64,000 nucleotides of DNA from Tieghemostelium lacteum (GCA_001606155.1 LODT01000025.1:186001-250000), one strand, 5' to 3'. Counted from the stretch's first letter, positions 36,001-48,827 are shown. Notes: generated by a model from the letters alone, not told the origin. Program-made: numbers and translations.

Positions 36001-37415
36001 ATCATTTGGAATTAACTTTTCAATTGGAATTGGAAATTGTGAATCCTGATATTCCTCTATGTTCAAGAGTTGAGATTGCAAGTTTACCTACAACAACTGG
36101 TGTGGATTATATAAAGTTGAAAATTAATTATATAGATTACTATTTAAGAATCTATAAAACTGCAATGCAAAATTCAGCAAATCAATTATTGCCTTTGAAT
36201 TACACAACTAGAACTATTACCCAACAAGCACAAAAGATAGTTCAGGAGGTTACAATATTTATCGATCCATGGGTAGATAATTACTATATCTATGAGTTTG
36301 ATTTAACAATGTTGTATGATTCTAAATCAGCTGCTCAAGAATCATCTCCAAAATGTTCATCATTCACACCAACACCTACAAGTAAACCATCAGATAAACC
36401 ATGTCCTGGTGATCCAGTTTGTGGCGGTTCATCACAAGGTCAATGTGTGAATAGTCATTGCCAATGTATCAGTCCTTGGAGAGGTGTTCAATGTGATTCA
36501 AAACCTGATATTATTCCTCCTGTAATTCCTAATCCTGAAACACCAACCATCAACTCGACAAAAGATGAAATTGGATTCCATATTTCAATCATTTCACTCA
36601 GAGAATTGAATTTCAATGGAGTTCTTGAAAGAGAACAATATCTCAGCAATTGGACTGTAATTGAAACCAAAACTGAACAAAAACAAACATTCTATTACAA
36701 GAATAATGTTTTTGGAAACAGTTCAACAAACAACGATACCATTGTATTTGTGACAATTGATTATTTCTATGTTGATACTCAAGTTGAATTCGCAGGTGAA
36801 ACATCAACCAAATCAGCAGGAACTATTAAATACAGTGCCAATGTAACATCTTGGCCATTCTTGAAAAAGACCAATCAACTTCAAATTGTATTTTCATCAA
36901 GTGCTCAAGATAACACTGAATCATCAGATTCATGTACTGTCAAGAATGTTGAATATTCACAAAATCAACAAGACAATGTTGAAGTTGTTTACTTTCAAGT
37001 AAATGATAAAACATTCCAAAGTAAATTCATTGATGATGCTATTGTTGATGGAACAATTAGACAAATCAAGAATGTTGAATTACCAAATGTTGTAAATGAT
37101 AGTAATACTCTATCATCCTCACTCATTGGTATACTCACACCATATCATAATGAATATGTTCTCATTGATCCAGATTTCAGTTTATTAATTTCCTATGTTC
37201 CACCAAAAGAAAAAGAAGGTTCTATCTGTTCAGAAAAATCCAAAAAGAAATTATCAAATGCTCAAATTGCAGGTATTGTTGTTGGTGGCTTTGTATTTTT
37301 AGTCAGTATAATTGCAATTATTGTTTATGCAATAAGATTCAATATGAGAAAGAAAGCTTTAGTTCGAACTATTAATCAAAAAATTCAAGCTGTAAACAAT
37401 CATAACAAAAATTAA
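33062..37415 (+). CDS. ComC-like LRR / TIG / EGF surface protein, copy C
   Basis: Eight exons: 33062-33128, 33197-33536, 33593-33736, 33804-33866, 33931-34161, 34236-34376, 34439-34701 and 34759-37415, giving 1301 residues. Exons 1-7 and the introns are nearly identical to copy B, which points to recent duplication or conversion. In the last exon, differences from B cluster at about 35640-35960, opposite the less conserved middle of the ectodomain. The transmembrane segment and tail (IIAIIVYAIRFNMRKKALV) are of the copy D type, not the B type. Both EGF-like loops and the juxtamembrane domain are intact. Confidence 0.8.
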
Positions 37416-37618
37416 AATCTGAAAATCTAATCGGTTGCGAAAAGTAAAAAGAAAAAATCTAAAGATATTTTATAAATTTATAAAAGACACTTGAGAAAAA
37501 CGAATCATAATGTCCAGATCATGGATGGTTTTTGAATATTCATTTTGTAAGATTGTGCTATCTATTTTTTTTCTTATATTTTTTATAAACGAGTTATAAA
37601 TTTTATATAATATAGATA

Positions 37619-40600
37619 ATGATTAAAATTATAACTTTATTTATATTATTATTTTTATTCAAATTATCAGAATCTTTACTTAGCAGCCAATGTTAGTATT
37701 TTTCTAAATTTATTCTCTAGAGATTATATTTATATAAATTAAATTAGATAATGCTTTACAGAATATAGATACTGTACTAAATCAAGGATGGGATTTAACC
37801 CCAGCTACTATATGTACACAAACACAATTTGTGTGTGATTCTAGTGGTGATTATATAGCTAAAGTTTATTTAATAGATCCAAGTTCATCAATACCTTTGC
37901 CAACTACAGAATTATTTCAATTTATAAATTTAAAAGAGTTGGGTATTGGTTTAAACATTCCTTTTGGTATTGATTTTTGGAATGGTTTAGCAACCAACTT
38001 AAATAATTTAACCAGGTTATCAATTAGTATTCTTTCAGAATCTCTACCAAATAATGTTGGAAACTTACTTCCAGCAAGTTTAACCTATTTGTAAATATCA
38101 ACTTTATCATTTAATCTTAGTTTATTACTTACAATTATTTGTAATAACAATATTTAGGATTATAGAAAGATCAACATTTCCATTCCCTGAAACTCTATTT
38201 ACTAAATCCAGTTTGATAAGTTTAAACTTAGGATCACTTAATACAGTTGATGATAATCTATTTCCTTCATCTATTTCAGAACCCTCTAATCTTTACACTC
38301 TGTAAATATATTTTTATTCTCTTTAATTAAATATTCTTGTATTAATGTTAAATCATAAAAAATAGTGATGTGAGAAATACTGGATCTTTTTCTATGGCAG
38401 GAACTAATTTTACCAATATTTTTCAATTGTAGGTAAATTAACAGTACCATTAATTTTTAAATTACTAATTCAAAATATAAAGATCAATATACCATTCAGG
38501 TTCAACCAATCCAATGTCATATGATATATATAATACATGGAGTGTAAAATATTTACAAATTGAATATGAAAATATAGTACCAATGTCTATGTTCCCTCAA
38601 TCTATATATTCAATGCCAAATCTTTTAAGTTTAAAAGTGTTTTCCAATGATAGAGTTTTACTCACCGGATCAAACCAAGTATTAAATTTTACAAGTAACC
38701 CTAATTTCTTTTCACTGTAATTATCATTAAACCAATATTAGTTTATCTAATTCTAACTCATTTATTCAATACAGATCTTTGGATAAATTTAATATATTGC
38801 CAGATTTGGTTTACCCGGGAATTTTATTTTCACCAAATGTGTCGGTTAATAGTGTATCAGTTTCATCATCAGTATTTAACTTCTCTGCAATAGATTATTT
38901 TAAATTTTCAACAATGTAAATATTAAATAGTTTAGCGTTAAGGTATCAATGGTATTAATTCATATATTAAAGAGAAATTTCAAAATCTACATTTATAGGG
39001 GTACCAATTGATAGTGATTACTCAACCATGAATAGTTTTAGAATTTTTGACTCACCAAGTTTTACAGGACCTCTACTGGATTCAATGTGTAGAATTAAGA
39101 CTGATATGTATATATTAAATACCTCTATTTCTTCATTGCCATCATGTTTCCTTTGTGAATGGGGTAATCCAGACATTCAAAGTAAATTCAATTTTAATCC
39201 AAATTTACCAGTCTATTCCTACCAATGTCGTACGTATTGCAATTTATTCAAATATTGATAGAGTTGAATACTAATTATAAATATGTATAGCAAACTTTGA
39301 TATGACATCATATCAAACTCAAATTAGTACTAGAGGTGGATATTTAGAAATTTCAGGTATAGATTTGGGATGGTTTCTGTATGACCAAAATAATAATAAA
39401 TTCAGTGATAACTTATATAAAGTAATAATTGGAAATCAGGTTATTGGATTAAAGGTTAATATTGGTACTGGAGCTGGACAAATGAGTACTCAGGTTAAAT
39501 TCCATTCAGTATCAAATCCCACTGGACCAGTTTTTACATTGAATTATTCATATATGCCACCATCAGTATCCTCTTTACAACCATCTTCAACTGAACTCAC
39601 TTTATTAGGAACAAATTTCTATAATAATGTATCTAAAATTGAAGCTTGGGTAGCAGGTAAACCTATGGATATTGCTAATGCCAACTTTGAATTCATTAGA
39701 TCCAAATCTGGATGTATTCCATACGATAAAAATCTAACTGTTAGTATAAAAGTAACTGTAGATGGCCAAAGCGTCTATAATGTATTCAGAGCACCTGGTT
39801 TCGATCCAAAGTTATTTACACCATTCCCTAAACTCTATAGTGGCGGTGGTATTATTGAAATTCCAGGTCAATATCTTACATTTGATACAACTATTATGAA
39901 TTTCACAATTAATGGTATACTGTTCTCCGATAATATCACACAATCTAACAGTGATAAATATTTGTTTGGTTATGCGCCAATTTCAAAAGGTATTTATCCA
40001 TATGAATTTAATTTACTGGAATATCAACAAAGTGGTACCATAGAAGTAACTGATGAAATGCCTTGTGTAGTAGTAGCTGGTAATGGGTATTGTCAATGGC
40101 AAACTCCAGTATGTTATAATCCATGGACAGGTCCAGATTGTGGAAGTCTTCCTGCCAATCTTACAATACCAAGTATGCCATCTGTTAATCCTAATATTGT
40201 TTCAAGTACCTACCAAACTGATTGGAAGGGTGAAAATTCTTTTTTCAAATATTCAATTAATGCTACATCTCTAATAGAAGTTGATTCACAAGGTAACAAA
40301 GTTGCTGGAAATTACTTTCCAACAAGCTTTTCATTGACCCAAGACAATAGTAATCCACAGTTTACTACATTTCAATATATCAGTGGACAAATAGTAGATT
40401 CAACCCTCTTAGCCAATGTCATTACATGGTATCCAACATTTTTAGATACCACTACATTAACAGGTACCCCTATGAATTTGGTACCATCTACATTCAAATA
40501 CCAAAGTGCTGTAAGTCCTTATTCATTTGCATCTCCTAATAACCATTTGGAATATACTATTCAATTAGAATTGGTAATGATTAGTGATGATATACCTCTG

Positions 40601-41947
40601 TGCTCAAGAGTTGAAACTGCCATTTTACCAACCCATAATGGTATAAATTATATAAAGCTAAAAGTCAACTATATAGATTACTATATAAGAATATATAAAA
40701 TTGCCTTATCTGACTCCGCACCAACACCACTAAATTTCACAACTAGAACAATTTCTCAACAAGCACAAAAAATAGTTCAAGAAATTATTGTTTATATGAA
40801 TCCATGGAGTTCTAGTTTTTATATGTTTGAAACCGATATTACCATTTTGTTTGATAGAGTATCGGCTTCTCAAGAACCATCTCCTGTATGTTCTGGGTCA
40901 ACTCCAACTCCAACTCCAACCTCTACAACTAAACCATCAGATAAATCATGTCCTGGTGATCCAGTTTGTGGTGGTACTTCTCAAGGTCAATGTGTGAATA
41001 GTCATTGCCAATGTATCAGTCCTTGGAGAGGTGTTCAATGTGATTCAAAACCTGATATTATTCCTCCTGTAATTCCTAATCCTGAAACACCAACAATCAA
41101 CTCGACAAAAGATGAAATTGGATTCCATATTTCAATTATTTCACTCAGAGAATTGAATTTCAAAGGAATTCTTGAAAGAGAACAATATCTCAGCAATTGG
41201 ACTGTAATTGAAACCAAAACTGAACAAAAACAAACATTCTATTACAAGAATAAGGTTTTTGGAAACAGTTCAACAAACAACGATACCATTGTATTTGTGA
41301 CAATTGATTATTTCTATGTTGATACTCAAGTTGAATTCGCAGGTGAAACATCAACTAAATTAGCAGGAACTATTAAATACAGTGCCAATGTAACATCTTG
41401 GCCATTTTTGAAAAAGACCAATCAACTTCAAATTGTATTCTCATCAAGTGCTCAAGATAACACTGAATCATCAGATTCATGTACTCTCAAGAATGTTGAA
41501 TATTCACAAGATCAACAAGACAATGTTGAAGTTGTTTATATTCAAGTAAATGATAAAACATTCCAAAGTAAATTCATTGATGATGCTATTGTTGATGGAA
41601 CAATTAGACAAATCAAGAATGTTGAATTACCAAATGTTGTAAATGATAGTAATACTCTATCATCTTCACTCATTGGTATACTCACACCATATCATAATGA
41701 ATATGTTCTCATTGATCCAGATTTCAGTTTATTAATTTCCTATGTTCCACCAAAAGAAAAAGAAGGTTCTATTTGTTCAGAAAAACCCAAAAAGAAATTA
41801 TCAAATGCTCAAATTGCAGGTATTGTTGTAGGATGCTTTGTATTTTTAGTTTGTATAATTGCAATTATTGTTTATGCAATCAGATTCAATATGAGAAAGA
41901 AAGCACTTATTCGATCAATTAATCAAAAAATTCAAGCTGTTAAATAA
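37619..41947 (+). CDS. ComC-like LRR / TIG / EGF surface protein, copy D
   Basis: Eight exons: 37619-37691, 37748-38090, 38158-38301, 38366-38428, 38483-38716, 38775-38915, 38973-39229 and 39291-41947, giving 1303 residues. The first intron starts with GTTAGT. The exon 7 acceptor (AAAG before AGAAATTTC) was chosen because the nearer TTATAG breaks the frame. The Leu-rich and TIG regions are clearly diverged from B/C, while the region from the second EGF-like loop to the membrane is almost identical to all other copies. Same signal peptide, EGF loops, membrane helix and short basic tail. Last gene of the array, convergent with the SNF2 gene. Confidence 0.8.
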
Positions 41948-42243
41948 AACAAGATATATTTCCTTTTTTAAATTCACACCATTTTTGAAGTATGGTTCTC
42001 TTGTGTTGATGAGAAAATAGGGAAGTGGTATGAATTAGCTAAAAGATATCAAATTGATTATGTAGAATTAGAAATTTGTAAAAATAGATTAGATTATGTA
42101 TACAGTGTTATTTCTCTAAATTTGTTAGTAAATTATTCTAATTACTCTATCACTTAATATAGGGTCGATACATTTAATGGTGAGCTTGATAGAAATTGCA
42201 GAAACAAATATTACAATAAGATCCTATTTATTGAGTAATAATA
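41948..42243. other. Convergent intergenic spacer with a possible exon relic
   Basis: A 62-codon open stretch without a start codon runs from 41978 to 42161 (it includes EKIGKWYELAKRYQIDYVE). It contains an intron-like GTATAC...TATAG segment. It matches nothing I know and may be a decayed exon. Confidence 0.25.
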
Positions 42244-42487
42244 TTATACTTTAACTCCTGTACATGTGTGACCTTTTTTAGCTTGCCCACACTTTCCACA
42301 CAAATAAACTTTAAGACCACCTGGAGAAGAAATAGGTTGGGGTGGTAACTGTTGTAGAGCTTGTTGTTGTTGTAGAGCCTGTTGTTGCTGTAGAGCTTGT
42401 TGTTGTTGTAGAGCCTGTTGTTGTTGTAGAGCCTGTTGTTGTCGTAGAGCCTGTTGTTGTCGTAGAGCCTGTTGTTGTTGTAGAGCC

Positions 42488-42551
<64 letters not shown>

Positions 42552-43923
42552 GGTTCTCTTGGCTAAGATGATCAATTAACTGTTGATTTTGTGGTTGTTC
42601 TGTTGCCTCTGATTTTTTAGCTTTGGCAGATTTTTTTACTCTCTTACTCAGTGCTTTAGCAATTGGTTTCATTACTAAATCAACATGTTTACCATTTGAT
42701 TTTGATGGTTTTGGTGGGATAGGGGGTGATTCAGCGCCATTTGATTGAGACTGTGCAATGGGTGATGGTAGTGCCATGTGAACAGTTTGATTAATGATAA
42801 TTGGTTTTTGAGCTGGGGAAATAACTACAGGTGAATCCAAGACAACAACAACATTATCAGATTCTAAATCAACGTTAATAGGTTGTTGTTGGTTTTGAAT
42901 AATCACAATAGGTTGTTGCTGTTTAACTATAACTGATTGTTGTGAAGCCTGTGGCGATTGTTGTTTAACTACTATAGGTGGTTGCTGCTGTTTAACTACA
43001 ACTGGTTGTTGTGGAGCCTGTGGCAACTGTTTAACTACTACAGGTGGTTGTTGCTGTTTAACTTTAACTGATTGTTGTGAAGCCTGCGACTGTTTAACTA
43101 TTACAGGTTGCTGTTGAGAAGCAACTTGAGAGGATTGTTGTGAGCTCTGTGAGGACTGGTTTGGAATGGAAAGATTTGTTGGTCCATAATCAACTTCCTC
43201 TCCATCGAAACCTTCAAAAAGTTTCTTAATATCTTCAACAGATAGACGATATTGTTTGAATGGAATAGAAGGATCATAATTATCATCAAAGATGGCACTC
43301 AATTGTGAATTCTTTGAATCTTGTAGTTGCATAAGTCTCTCTTCAATAGACTTTTCAACAATGAATTTCCAAACGTAGACAGGTTTATTTTGGCCCATAC
43401 GATGAACTCTGTCAATAGCTTGATTCTCAGCTGCCTCATTCCACCAAGGATCCATTAGATAGACATGGTTTGCACGGGTGAGATTTAAACCAACACCACC
43501 ACATTTCAAACTAGTCAAAAGTACCCGAGGCCCGTCTACACAATTGAAAAGATCTATTGTCTTATTTTTTAATTTCACAGACATTTTACCATTAAATTTA
43601 CAATACTCTTGATTGTTTTGCCAACCATTTTCATTCAATAATGCTTCAATGATATTTAGAAACTCAGTCCACTGAGAGAAGATTACTACTTTGTCATCCT
43701 TGTGCGTTTTGAGGGTTTTGTTCAGATGATATAATAGAGCTTCCAGTTTACTTGATGGAGTATCTATATCATCTATTATAGATTTTGGAGCACTTCTAAT
43801 TTGAATTCTACCATCCTCATCAAAATGGAATTTAGAGTTCTTATTGAGTTCATTCAAACTGATGAGTTGATGTTTATCATTTTTAATAAAAATACCCTTT
43901 TCATTTTTAACATTGTTATTATT

Positions 43924-43978
<55 letters not shown>

Positions 43979-46906
43979 CCTCTTGCAATAGAATTACTAA
44001 TGTGTTTTTTGGTGAGTGATAAATATTTCTCATACAATTCCGATGAGATTTTAATATCAACTCCATTTACAAATGATAATGGTTCAGAACATGTTGGACA
44101 TTGTGGTGCAACCTTTTTTTCTATACATTCCAATACATAACTTTCAAAACAGTCGCCGCAAAATCTATGTGAGCAACGATCATTTACAATTGCACTAGTG
44201 GCAATATCAGAACAAATTCCACAAAGTGTATCACTAGATTGTTTGGCTTCCTCCTTTCTGACTAGCAATCCTTTGTGTACACAACACTGTCTAAGTCTTA
44301 GTAGTAATACCAAAATTCTAAATAGTATATGTTAGAAGGAATCCAAATATGTATCTAGTTGATATAGAGTTTACATACGTAGCATAATTTTTTGCAATTA
44401 AATTTCTATTATATAATTGAAGAAAAGTTTCTAGAGAATCGTCAAAGAGTTTTTTATAGTATTGAGTTTCAGTTTGGTTAAAGGTAATATTCACAAGACT
44501 CTTTTCTTTGTCAGTCAGGTTGAGTACATCTTTTACATCTTCTTTAGAACGACGAATTAAGATGGGATTTAGTGACTTTTTGAGTAGCAGAATGTTTTTG
44601 GGTTTCTCAACCATTAATCTCCATGTTTTCATATCCTGTGCAATTGGGAAAACATTAAGGAAATGCAATACAGGGAACATCTCATCTAGATAGTTCTGTA
44701 CAGGTGTACCTGATAGACACCATTTGTGAATAGTATCGATTTTTTGAATAGCTTGGAAAATTAATGTTCTGGATTTACAAACATGTGATTCATCAATGAT
44801 AGTTCTCCACCAATGGTATTTATGAAGGGTTGGAATGTTATCTGGATTATCAGATCTAATATAATCTCTGTATTCTAAACCTACCACAGCATGACTGGTA
44901 ATAACAACATCATAGGATGATAAATCTTGAAAAGCAATGGCCTTTTTTCTATTAGGTCCGTGATAGACATATACACTCAGTCTATTAGCAGAATGAATGT
45001 GTTTTTCCAATTCAGTTTTCCATTGATCAATCAGAGTGGAATTACAAATAACTAAAGTTGTCTTTGGAAGTGTCTTCTTTCTTTTCTTCTTCTTTTGATA
45101 TTCTGCAATCTGTGGACGAAGCTCCTCAAAGAGTTGTTGATGTTGAGCAACTGGTGATATGATGGGATGATTACCAAGTATCAAGGCAATAGATGAAACT
45201 GTCTTTCCAAGACCCATATCATCACACAATAAACCACCTGCAATCTTATTGGTAGTTTTGGGTGGATCTAAACTGATCTTATCACAATAGTTATTATAGA
45301 AAATTGGCATACCATCTGATGTGTTATAAACTCTCCATAGATTATTAACAGCAGCATCCAAAGATACAAATGGATTTCTCTCTCTTTGTAACATCCACCA
45401 AAGTGCCTCTTTTTGATGTGGTTTTAAAGTGACTTTTAAATGAGGGTGACCTTGTTCTTGAAGGAGATGTTTCTTTACAAAATCACCTTCACAGAGTTTT
45501 GTTGGAGCATCTGGTACTGCTAATTGACCACCACTGAATGCCAAGCCTCCTCCCAACAACAATGTTAACATCCTACCCAGAGGATCTAGTCTGGAAGTAT
45601 CTCCGAGACTTTCATCATGTGGTGGAGGTGCTATTCTATCATACTTGTTATTAATGTGTGACTTGTGTCCAAGATAAAAATCAACTTCAGCTAAGGAAGT
45701 AGGCGTTCTGTTTTTATAGGCAATCAAATTCACACGGCCTCTCATTCTAATATACCGAAGTCTGAACATTGGTAGCATATAATCTTTAAGTTCTGGTTGA
45801 AGTGTCAAGTATCCTACAAATTTATCCCGTTTCTCAGAGTAACCTAAAATGGAATCTGCTGGATGTTGTTTATCGGTCTGAAGTGCTTTGATAAAATACA
45901 CTAGTTCTCCATTTACAGTTTCATTGTCAACCAATAGAAATGACTGATTGGTTAAAGTTTTCAATTTGATATAGGAATCTGAATTGTCATGAACATGTTT
46001 ATACCACTCTCTTTCTTCTTGTGGTTCTAACTCAATACCATTTGCATTCTCAATCAAATGGTGTTTTAGTGGTGTTGGAACAGTTCTACCAGCTTGACCA
46101 TAAACACTACTTTTATTAATCTTTTTGTAATACTTTTTATCATCAGCTTCCATTTCCTCCTCTGTCATTTTAATATCACCATTTTCAATTTGTTTCAATA
46201 TATCTTCTTCATTTTCATTCTTTTCAGGTTTTATAGCTGAATATGATGTTTTAGTTGTGGCTGTAGTTGTGGTAGTTGTTGTTTTTGTTGTATTTGGTAC
46301 TGAAGATTTAACTATAGGTGATTTAACAATAAAAGATGAATCAATTTCATCATCAGAGTAATCAGAGTCGGTGACCTCTCTTTCTTCTTCAACATATTCG
46401 TCGTCTATAGACATTAGATCTTTTATATCATCCTCATCATCTAGAAAATCTAGATTTCCTGTAATTTTACTCCCATTTCCATTGGCAATTAAGAAATCTC
46501 TTGCCTCTACCAAAGCACCACAAAAGTTACCAGGGTTATTAGACCGAATATTCTTTGATTTAATATAAGATATACAATCCTCTACACCCAAAGCTTTTTC
46601 CAATTGCTCTTTCCAATCAAAATCGTCAAGATTCTTGACTTTCTCCTGTAGAGCCTGTTTAAAAGACAGTTCTAGTTTCTTTTTCACTACAACCTTAATT
46701 ACTTTTGTCTTTTTTACATGCTCCTTTTTCATAGGTGTGGTATTAGCACTACTACCTAATTCAGATTTGATACTACCAGTACTGTTCTCTCTCTTTATAT
46801 AGTCATTGATAAAACTGCAATTTGATATATCGTCGTCATCTTCTAAATCTATGATCTTAATTTCTTTCTTTACATTGGATATTTCTGATATTTTTCTTTT
46901 TGACAT
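42244..46906 (-). CDS. SNF2-family ATPase with RING finger (Rad5/Rad16/HLTF type)
   Basis: Two exons, 46906-44379 and 44317-42244, joined over a 61-nt intron that splits a Thr codon (NYA-T-ILVLLLRLRQCCVH), give 1533 residues. An acidic N-terminus is followed by SNF2 motifs: CDDMGLGKTVSS (ATP binding), DESH (Walker B box), WCLSGTPVQN. A C3HC4 RING (CGICSDIATSAIVNDRCSHRFCGDC...CPTC) is inserted between the two helicase lobes, then VVIFSQWTEFL and DPWWNEAAENQAIDRVHRMGQ. The RING between lobes defines the Rad5/Rad16/HLTF group, which remodels DNA-protein complexes and ubiquitinates partners in damage tolerance or repair. The C-terminus carries Gln/Pro repeats, a QQQQAL hexapeptide array and a final CGKCGQAKKGHTC motif. 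I see no clear HIRAN domain. Exact orthologue unresolved. Confidence 0.85.
42355..42551 (-). repeat. 18-bp minisatellite plus pure CAA tract, coding QQQQAL repeats and poly-Gln
   Basis: About eight units near TGTAGAGCCTGTTGTTGT (plus strand) read as Q-rich hexapeptides with Ala-Leu or Ala-Leu-Arg variants. They are followed by a pure GTT run (poly-Gln in the gene's frame). Confidence 0.85.
43914..43977 (-). repeat. (AAC)n tract coding poly-Asn within the SNF2 gene
   Basis: A near-pure trinucleotide tract between the RING and the second helicase lobe, a typical tolerated insertion site. Confidence 0.85.
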
Positions 46907-47402
46907 CTATCTTGATATCTATGATATGCACATATAGTTATGTGAATGGACCTAAAAGGGAAATCTCATTTAAAAATCTAAAAAAAAAATATTTTTTTAC
47001 AAGAATTCTTTTTTTGGTGGGAGGTTTTGACCTGAAACTTGTATAAATTAATTTCAATATTTGGATATGTTATTTATAACAATAGTAGTGGGTACCCAAA
47101 TATCAAAGTAGTTAGTATTAATTTTATAATCTAATAATATAATCAGAAAGTTATTGTGGTTGTAAAAAGAAAACAAAGGATTTTGATCCTAAAGAAGTTG
47201 TTGAAGAATGAAAGAAAAAGAATAAAGAGTAAATGTGTTATTTGTGGTGCTAAAAAGTTTAGATTTATTTAAATATGTTGATTATTATTTTTAAACCATT
47301 GGATGATTGATAAAAAGAGAGAATGAATGTGTTGAAAAAAATTTATATATTTACAAAAAAAAATGTTGTGTGGTTATTTATTTAGTACTATATATATGTT
47401 AT
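46907..47402. other. Divergent promoter region
   Basis: About 500 bases between the SNF2 gene and the F-box/LRR gene. A short open stretch at about 47150-47275 reads KRIKSKCVICGAKKFRFI in one frame, but has no start or partner exons, so I do not call it a gene. Confidence 0.45.
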
Positions 47403-48827
47403 ATGAATATATTGAAATTACCAGAACTATTAATTAATAGAATATTTATACTCATACATAATGAACAGATTAGTAAAAGATTATTGGATTTGATATTAGT
47501 TTGCCGTTTTTGGAAAGTAATCTTGAATAACAAGTTTAATCAGCTAGTGATTTCTCGTCCACTTTCCAATTTGGATGTTTATAATAGAATTCAATTTACA
47601 GTAAAACAGAGATTTCACAGAATACGAACATTGAGAGTATCGCATATTGCTGTGAGCAAGGATATTGAAGATTCACTTTCACAAGCTCTCAGAAACAGTT
47701 GTCATTATTTACACTCCATCTCTTTGATATTCTGTAATCTGTTGGATACCTCTGTTCTGAGGATATTTCAGATATCGAATATACAATCTACATTATTATC
47801 AAAAATTGATTTATCATTTAATAGAGTAACAATTGTGGGTTTCAAACATTTATTTCAATTTATAAACCAATTTCATAACAACCAAATCAAGTCACTTAAT
47901 CTTTCACATAATGCTCTATTTATTAATAATAACAGTCCATTATTAGAACAACAAACACAACCACACACAATATCGAATAATTGGAAAATTGAAAAATTAA
48001 ATATTTCATTTAACCATTTGATGTTTAGTAATGTTGTAGACATAATGAAAGAAGATGGTCTGAAATGGTTAAGAGTCATACATTTAGCCACTATATCATT
48101 TGGTGGTGAAGGATATAGATATCTAAGAAACCTCGTTCGTCTAAAGGTGCTGACTAAACTTGACTTGCAATTGTGCTATCTACACGGAGACTCATTTCAA
48201 GAGCTTCTAGAAATACTATCTATGAATCCCAGGGAGTCTAATATAACGGACTTGTGTCTATCAGGACAGAGACCTATAAACCATATTATAGACCACCTGG
48301 AGAGGCTACTGGTGGGAAACGACAGAATTCTGAAACTTAACCTCTCCAATTGCGAGCTATCAGATCACTCTTGTAAAAGACTTTCTCAAGGAATAGAGAA
48401 TAACTGTTCTCTTACTGACCTCAGAGTCAGTAGAAATACACTAACACATGTTGGCGGTGGATTATTGTTGTCAGTGTGCAGTAAATCTTATTCTCTGACT
48501 TCACTGGACCTCAGTTATAATCAGTTGGGTCCAAATTCTTGTGTGGCTATACAATCTTTTCTACAACAGTCGAGTAATATCAAGTCTTTAGATATCTCTT
48601 ATAATGCAATCAAAAGTAATGACATTACTGTGATTTTTGATTCTATTATACATAACCAAACCATACAATATCTCAATCTCCGAGGTAACCAATTCAAACA
48701 AACTATAGTTTTACCATTTTACAAATTGGTCAAATTTAAAGAATCCCAAAAACTAGTAATAGATATCTCAAATAATTCTCTAGTTTTCACTGAAAAGAGA
48801 TCCCACCAAAATTTAATATTACACTAA
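47403..48827 (+). CDS. F-box-like / leucine-rich repeat protein
   Basis: Single exon, 474 residues from the ATG at 47403 (MNILKLPELLINRIFILI). An upstream in-frame ATG at 47307 exists but adds low-complexity sequence, so the later start fits better. Residues 1-45 resemble an F-box (LPELLINRIF...LLDLILVCRFWKVILNN). The rest is a run of RNI-type leucine-rich repeats (LSKIDLSFNRVTIVGFKHLF, LNLSNCELSDHSCKRL, LTSLDLSYNQLGPNSCVAI, IQYLNLRGNQF). F-box/LRR proteins choose substrates for SCF ubiquitin ligases. RNI-type repeats alone also occur in RanGAP- and NOD-like proteins, so the F-box is the less certain part. Confidence 0.75.
   Translation: MNILKLPELLINRIFILIHNEQISKRLLDLILVCRFWKVILNNKFNQLVISRPLSNLDVYNRIQFTVKQRFHRIRTLRVSHIAVSKDIEDSLSQALRNSCHYLHSISLIFCNLLDTSVLRIFQISNIQSTLLSKIDLSFNRVTIVGFKHLFQFINQFHNNQIKSLNLSHNALFINNNSPLLEQQTQPHTISNNWKIEKLNISFNHLMFSNVVDIMKEDGLKWLRVIHLATISFGGEGYRYLRNLVRLKVLTKLDLQLCYLHGDSFQELLEILSMNPRESNITDLCLSGQRPINHIIDHLERLLVGNDRILKLNLSNCELSDHSCKRLSQGIENNCSLTDLRVSRNTLTHVGGGLLLSVCSKSYSLTSLDLSYNQLGPNSCVAIQSFLQQSSNIKSLDISYNAIKSNDITVIFDSIIHNQTIQYLNLRGNQFKQTIVLPFYKLVKFKESQKLVIDISNNSLVFTEKRSHQNLILH

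Noticed and set aside
27080-41217. A 60-residue minus-strand frame present in all four ComC-like genes
   Set aside because: It is repeated only because the underlying juxtamembrane coding sequence is nearly identical. It is antisense to it and has no features of its own.
23603-41947. The four-gene array as a transposon-derived repeat
   Set aside because: There are no terminal repeats, target-site duplications or transposase. Each unit is a full, intron-bearing host gene, so ordinary tandem duplication explains it.
42355-42490. Regular 18-bp repeats as a possible CRISPR-like array
   Set aside because: There are no spacers. The units are contiguous and code for a hexapeptide in frame. The host is eukaryotic.
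42342-42566. Val/Glu-rich plus-strand frame in the repeat region
   Set aside because: It is the antisense of the QQQQAL minisatellite and poly-Gln tract of the SNF2 gene.
47150-47275. Short open stretch with CVICGAKKFRFI
   Set aside because: It has no start codon, no splice partner and only about 40 codons. Two frames are open, so coding status cannot be argued.
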